Part shown: piece after piece, positions 59,480 through 64,000 of the stretch
How positions within the stretch are numbered: position 1 is the stretch's first letter
How the letters are laid out: each line of letters opens with the position of its first letter
Source: Cordilura impudica
Taxonomy: Eukaryota; Arthropoda; Insecta; Diptera; Scathophagidae
Assembly (NCBI GenBank): GCA_963682025.1
Contig: OY821518.1
Span: forward strand, 13,784,100-13,848,099
Direction of reading: 5' to 3'
Length of the DNA stretch: 64,000 bases
Position numbers and translations under genes: made by a program
Notes under the pieces: model-generated
Databases searched by the model: none
Seen by the model: the letters and a program-made list of their open reading frames with translations, nothing else
Told to the model about the DNA's origin: nothing

Positions 59480-60120
59480 TATATTTAAAAAAAATTGCCA
59501 TCACGACATGCTAAAATTTTGTACTGCTTGTAGTTGCAAATATATCGAGATAATCCGCTTAAAATTTCAAAGTATTCCGACAATAATTGTGCTGTTGGCG
59601 AATTATTACTCGAAAAACCTCGACCACTTGCCATACAAATGTATGAAAATATGCACTCCATTGACATTTGGCATCGATTTACAAAAAAATTTTGAAAGAA
59701 CACATAATACAAATTTATGCTTTTTAAAGTTAAAAATATGAGTATATTACGTACACAAACTTTCAAAGTCATCTGGTCTAAATTGTGGCTCGGACGAACT
59801 ACTACTCGAAAAAGATCAGACTCTTTCCATACAAAAGTGTGAAAATTTACTTTTATTTCATGTTTGAGATAATTTTACAGAATATGTTTCATAATGATGG
59901 CCAAAAGTTATATCTTTCAAATTTCTTTTAAATTTCAAACCTTTCGCGCAATTATTGTGGGGTGGACAAACTACTACTCGAAAAGCTGATGAAAATTTGC
60001 TGTTATTTGAAGTTTGATGTGAAAATTTTCCTTCGCCAATTTTTAAACATATACTCGAAAAAGATCAACCACTTGCAAATCATTGAAATTATGCATTCTA
60101 TACATCTTTAGTGTATCAAA
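59480..60120. repeat. ~170-bp satellite in inverted orientation, array 3
   Basis: The same satellite read on the opposite strand: blocks CTACTACTCGAAAAAGATCA and variants at about 59605, 59795, 59965 and 60055, with CATACAAATGTATGAAAAT and ATCGATTTACAAAAAA between. Confidence 0.7.
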
Positions 60121-60129
60121 TTTTGACGA

Positions 60130-60690
60130 AAATAATTATTTCATCCAAACAAAAAATGGACCGATCCTGACCGGTCACTTAATTTTTTTTTTTTTTGCAA
60201 AAACAATACAAACCAAATTTGAGAAAAAGGTTTAAATGGACATATGGACGGACGGACGCACGGACGGACGGACAGATGGATTCGATCGGTATAAATAATC
60301 TAACCCACAAAAACAAATTTTTTATTAAAACTCTTTCTTTCTTTGCGCATATAAGTTTTGAATCTCTCCGTGACTACGCGTGACTTTGCGTGACTATTTT
60401 AAAATTAATCTTTGGTCACACCATGTCTATGGATTTATTGGATATGCGGAAATGGGGGTTTAAATTACTCCGTGATTGGGCGTGACTATGCGTGACTACC
60501 CCAAAATTAATCTATAGTCACAACAAGCCTATGGGCCAAGTTTCAGATCACTTGGATGAGGGGGAATGGGGTTGCCCCATGGCAGACAGACAGACAGACA
60601 GTGTATGACTTAAAAGAAAGGGTTTAAAAAAATTGGTCTAGGTCAAATATTTTTGGTAGTTACAAACATGAGCAACATCGGTATAAAAAT
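60130..60690. repeat. HINE fragment plus 'GCGTGACT' repeat, copy 2
   Basis: 60145-60295 is a collapsed HINE-like piece (GGACCGATCCTGACC, ACCAAATTTGAGAA, GGAC microsatellite, GATTCGATCGGTATAA). 60300-60600 matches 34930-35210 (TTTGCGTGACTATTTTAAAA). It ends in an ACAG microsatellite (60585-60602) and a HINE-like GGTCTAGGTCAAATATTTTT tail, suggesting the GCGTGACT family is another HINE-type repeat. Confidence 0.55.
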
Positions 60691-60714
60691 TTGTCGATAG
60701 AGTGTTTCTTTTTT

Positions 60715-61040
60715 AGTAATTCTTCAACAGCTTTTCTCTACTATTGCCATCTGGATACATCTCATTGAAATCTGAATTTTTATTTTCTTAAGTTCACATT
60801 TGGAGGTAGCCTTAGCATAATATGAAGACTCTAAATCAGCCCAGAAGATTACATCATCTATTGGATAGCATTTTTCTATAAATATCTGAAGAGCTGCAAT
60901 AATAATTTTATTATAAATTTACGCATTGTCAGCTAACCGTCTACTGAAAATACTGGTGATCGGATCGGATTCCTAACTGGAGTAATGTTTCGACTGGTAT
61001 TCGCTGCCTTTAAACATCACACATTTCGACTGAGAAGAAG
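60715..61040 (-). pseudogene. Tc1/mariner-type transposase relic
   Basis: The minus strand reads IIAALQIFIEKCYPIDDVIF, WADLESSYYAKATSKCELKK and IKIQI, then after a frameshift FNEMYPDGNSREKLLKNY. WADLESSYYA corresponds to the WPDLASSHYA block with the second catalytic D of an insect Tc1/mariner lineage, and the last piece to its MNPPNVPELRPIE..W region, where the final E would be. The remnant is about 100 codons, with no termini. Confidence 0.55.
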
Positions 61041-63195
61041 TGTAGAAGTAATTTTGATAAAGTTAACGCATTCTGCATTTGATTAACTTTATTTTATTTT
61101 CTTTTCACGGTTGAGATATTTTATGATAGTACTTTTGTGGCATGCCTTTGATTTCAAAATTTCGAGCTTCCTAACCAAACTTTCCACTTTTATTTTCTTC
61201 TTCAAAAATTTAACTATCTTTAATCCCAACTAGTTTTATAATCCCAAGTCCTTAAAAATTCATAAAATTTATTTTTAGTTTTAATCTATTTAAATTATTG
61301 AGGAACTAATTGATCAGAAAAACAATATGGTTTAGTTTTCAGTTATATTTTGAAAAAAAAAAAAAGGAAATAGTATTGATAACGCGAAATGGTAATTTCG
61401 ATAATGACCTTCTTAAAGTTTTTTAGTAACAATAAATTCAATCACTAATGACGGCCAGAGACCTTCTACTACGTCCGTGTTGTTTACAGTTTATTTAATT
61501 ATATTTAAAATTTATCTTACTGGTCCATTTGCGCTTAAAACCTACATATGATTGTTCCATATTAAATAAATGTAACTGCTACAGATCAGACACATACAAT
61601 CTTGCGTTACAAACAATATTTGGCTAACAATTACTTAAGTTAAAAAAAAAAAAAAAGTAACGAACGAAAAAACAATATTGTAAGTAAACAATTACTTTGT
61701 TGTTGGCTTTGTTGCTGGCACAGCTCTCTTAGTTGTTGCTACACATAATCATGCACAACACAGCAAAATCAACAAAGCAGTCTTATTGTTGTTTCTCTTC
61801 TTCAAAATAGCTCGTGTCAAAAGACTTTGATCCATTAATCAAAAAGATAGAATGAAAGAGAATAACAAAAAAAAAAAACACCAAAAAAATTCAAAAATAT
61901 CTGAAATATTTTGGTTTATATTTTAACCTTATGTTATGATGACGATGTTGTTGTTGTTGTTGTTGTTGATATTGTTTGCTGTTCAAAAGCACAGTTTGTT
62001 CAATATCAATTGTGTATGATGAATTTGAAAGCACCTACTGAAATTGAATGTTTCTTATTTTTTATAAATTGTAAGAGTTGTACAATACATATTTACATAT
62101 AAATATGTATACAGTTTGGAACAAAGTACATACGTGTGTACATATTTACATACATATGTATGCACATACTTTGGTCATACAGTTTTTGGTTTATTTTGAA
62201 AATAAATTTGTTTAAGGCTTCGTACATTTAAACAAAAAGACGGCACATATTTTTTTATTTTGTATTGTATTTTTATATAAAAGACATAATCGAATTAGGA
62301 AGATGATAACCGCGGATATACGAAGCAGTTATTTGTCTGGAAGATAACTTGTACATGGGCCTTATACATATCGAACCATAACTGCCAAAAAGACATAAGA
62401 TGAAATTCAATAATTCACGGTCATTCGATTCATCTCTCAAAATTCCATAACTAAAAAAAAAAAAATTTCAGATGAAAAATATTTTTTTGAACGAAAAATA
62501 TTCTCTAAACTCATTTCCCCATATTTTATAAAAGACGTTTACTAAGTTTGAAATGTAACAAATTTTAGGTATTTTTTATATTTTCATTTATAACTTTTTT
62601 TTTATCCCTTGGCCGATTTGGACCAAAATTCATTACTTGGCTATTGTGGGCGTTAATTTAATTCAACGGAAAGACTAACGAACATCACTAGATCGACCTC
62701 GACCGATTTAAACGAATACTTCATACTAAGTAATTTTAACAGAAGTTACGAGAGCGGTTAAACAAGTCTGTGACTTCTGAGCTCTCTCGTAGTCAATTAA
62801 AAACCAAAACTGCTTCCCTTAATTTCCATCCGTTAATAGACTGGTATAAAACTTTGGGCATGCTCCATCATTAAATTTGAGGTTGGCACCTATTCAATGC
62901 AAATAACCTAGGAAATTTAGAAAAAGGGAATTTCGAGTGCTGAAAAACCATTATGGAAAAAATCCATCATTCAATTTCAAAGGAATTTACCGAGTTTCGT
63001 TGTGGTCGCACAAGCACTAGTGACCATGAATGTTTTGAATGGCCCATTGAGACCACTATACATGCAGTGTCGACCTTTTGGCATTGGCCGATCGAAGATT
63101 GAATGTTCGCGAGATTATTGATGCCATGATTACAATTGACAATAAGTGCCACCTTGGCAAAATACCATGAATTTGGGGTACAAGTTGCAAGTTAA
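61041..63195. other. Gene-less, partly host-like stretch
   Basis: No mobile-element hallmark. A TTG trinucleotide microsatellite lies at 61944-61968. 61650-62250 has mixed composition and looks single-copy. An open frame at 63056-63337 overlaps the palindromic repeats and is not supported as a gene. Confidence 0.4.
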
Positions 63196-63199
63196 CGTC

Positions 63200-63312
63200 T
63201 GCGGGCGTTATAGCAATTCTCATAGTGACATAACGCCCATGGGCGTTAATGCATTCCCAAAAGTGTGATAACGCCACTGAGAAAAATGCATTAACGCCCG
63301 CAGGCCTTATAA
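63200..63312. repeat. Alternating GGGCGTTAT / ATAACGCCC block
   Basis: GGGCGTTAT at 63203 and 63241 (as GGGCGTTAAT) alternates with inverse ATAACGCC(C) at 63230, 63268 and 63290. CGCCCGCAGGCC follows at 63294 and recurs at 63823 with another GGGCGTTAT at 63847. Successive motifs can pair as hairpins of different size. Confidence 0.75.
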
Positions 63313-63338
63313 CACTATGAGAAGTGTGATAAAGCACC

Positions 63339-63512
63339 GCGCGATTTTTAATTCCAAATTTTCCCTTGCGGCGCTCATTTTTTCATCTTTATTTAAATGA
63401 AAATTTGGAACTAAAAAACGCGCGATTTTTTATTCCAAATTTTAGCCTGTGGCGCTCCTTTTTTTCTTATTTATTAAAAGGAAAATTTGGAATAGAAAAT
63501 CGTGCGATTTTT
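63339..63512. repeat. Two ~81-bp tandem units, each a hairpin
   Basis: Each unit starts GCGCGATTTTT, then TTCCAAATTTT, a GGCGCTC loop segment, AAAATTTGGAA and TAAAAAACGCGCG or its variant. A third start lies at 63501. Within each unit the two halves are complementary over about 22 bp. Confidence 0.8.
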
Positions 63513-64000
63513 TCATGCAACACTCTTTGTTTTTATTTCTTCTCATTTGTGCATTCTCATTTAAATAATCACGAAATTGTTAACTTTTTTGAGACTACGC
63601 CTCAAGCTTTTTCTGCCCATATTGCAAACAAATAGTTGACGGGGACTGCAAAATTTTTCATTAATTTAAAATTTTTTTCAGATATTTTGTATTTATAACG
63701 ATATCGCCAGAACTATATACGACTGTTAATTTTATTTCCATTTTTACTTCTTTTTTGGTATTTCAGAATTCATATTTTGCTAATTTTATTCAATGAAACC
63801 ATTGATATCAACATTGATATCAACGCCCGCAGGCCGTTATAGCACTGGGCGTTATTGCATGCACCCGGGAGATTATGTTGAGAAAACATTACTTTTTATT
63901 TGGATTTATTGATCAGTAAGTATTTTGAAGGGCAAACGTTTTTCTTTCAGATGCCTTAAAAAATTTTGTGTAAAACCAATTAGTTCGCAGCCCATTTATT
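63513..64000. other. Right edge with a second palindromic block
   Basis: 63790-63856 repeats ATTGATATCA twice and then CAACGCCCGCAGGCCGTTAT and GGGCGTTAT, matching 63290-63312. No gene. The element or repeat these blocks belong to probably continues beyond the window. Confidence 0.5.

Noticed and set aside
63056..63337. 93-codon minus-strand frame
   Set aside because: Runs through palindromic GGGCGTTAT repeats and shows no family resemblance.
63200..63860. CRISPR-like array
   Set aside because: Motifs alternate in orientation, spacers are irregular and the DNA is eukaryotic; this is a palindromic repeat cluster.

Overview
The window looks like a repeat-saturated stretch of a higher fly genome, probably a calyptrate such as a blowfly or house-fly relative. 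The DNA is very AT-rich. It carries DINE-1/HINE-like repeats with internal GGAC microsatellites, and insect-type Tc1/mariner, hAT, Transib, Helitron and non-LTR elements. I found no convincing host protein-coding exon, rRNA or tRNA in 64 kb. Every coding region I can support belongs to a mobile element, and every one carries at least one lesion. The window is therefore best read as intergenic, deep-intronic or heterochromatin-edge DNA.

Layout. 0-9.2 kb: AT-rich unique DNA, two small inverted-repeat elements, a mariner relic, a DD41D Tc1/mariner element with both termini and TA target site (5108-6386), and the 3' third of a Transib transposase (6775-7209). 9.2-18 kb: a hAT C-terminus cut by an 803-bp inverted-repeat element, then two LINE fragments. 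18.1-19.1 kb: an 18-bp A-tract/T-tract satellite. 19.4-20.1 kb: a HINE-like repeat. 20.2-26.3 kb: a three-level nest in which a Tc1-like element is split by a Charlie-like hAT, itself split by a Tigger/pogo element. Removing Tigger with one TA rejoins the hAT reading frame. 26.9-29.7 kb: a DDE-type element whose gene keeps three short spliceosomal introns. 30.9-34.8 kb: an internally deleted Helitron with both termini, hosting a HINE-like repeat and tandem arrays. 35.2-38 kb: two LINE fragments whose reading frames collide head-on near 37080. 38.8-42 kb: three HINE-like copies inside an A-rich microsatellite. 43.5-46.7 kb: an element with about 610-bp terminal inverted repeats and one long, nearly intact ORF of a family I cannot name. 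47.3-50.2 kb: a Transib transposon, the group from which RAG1 descends, with CACAGTG heptamers, nonamer-like motifs at 23/22-bp spacing and a 5-bp CGCCG target duplication. 51.5-60.1 kb: a diverged satellite of about 170 bp, interrupted by another element with about 590-bp inverted repeats and then present in inverted orientation. 60-64 kb: HINE and mariner relics, AT-rich DNA, and palindromic GC-containing motifs at the right edge.

The genes do not form a pathway. They are independent transposases and reverse transcriptases at different stages of decay. Superfamily assignments come from motifs read by eye; no database search was run, and names are from family knowledge.
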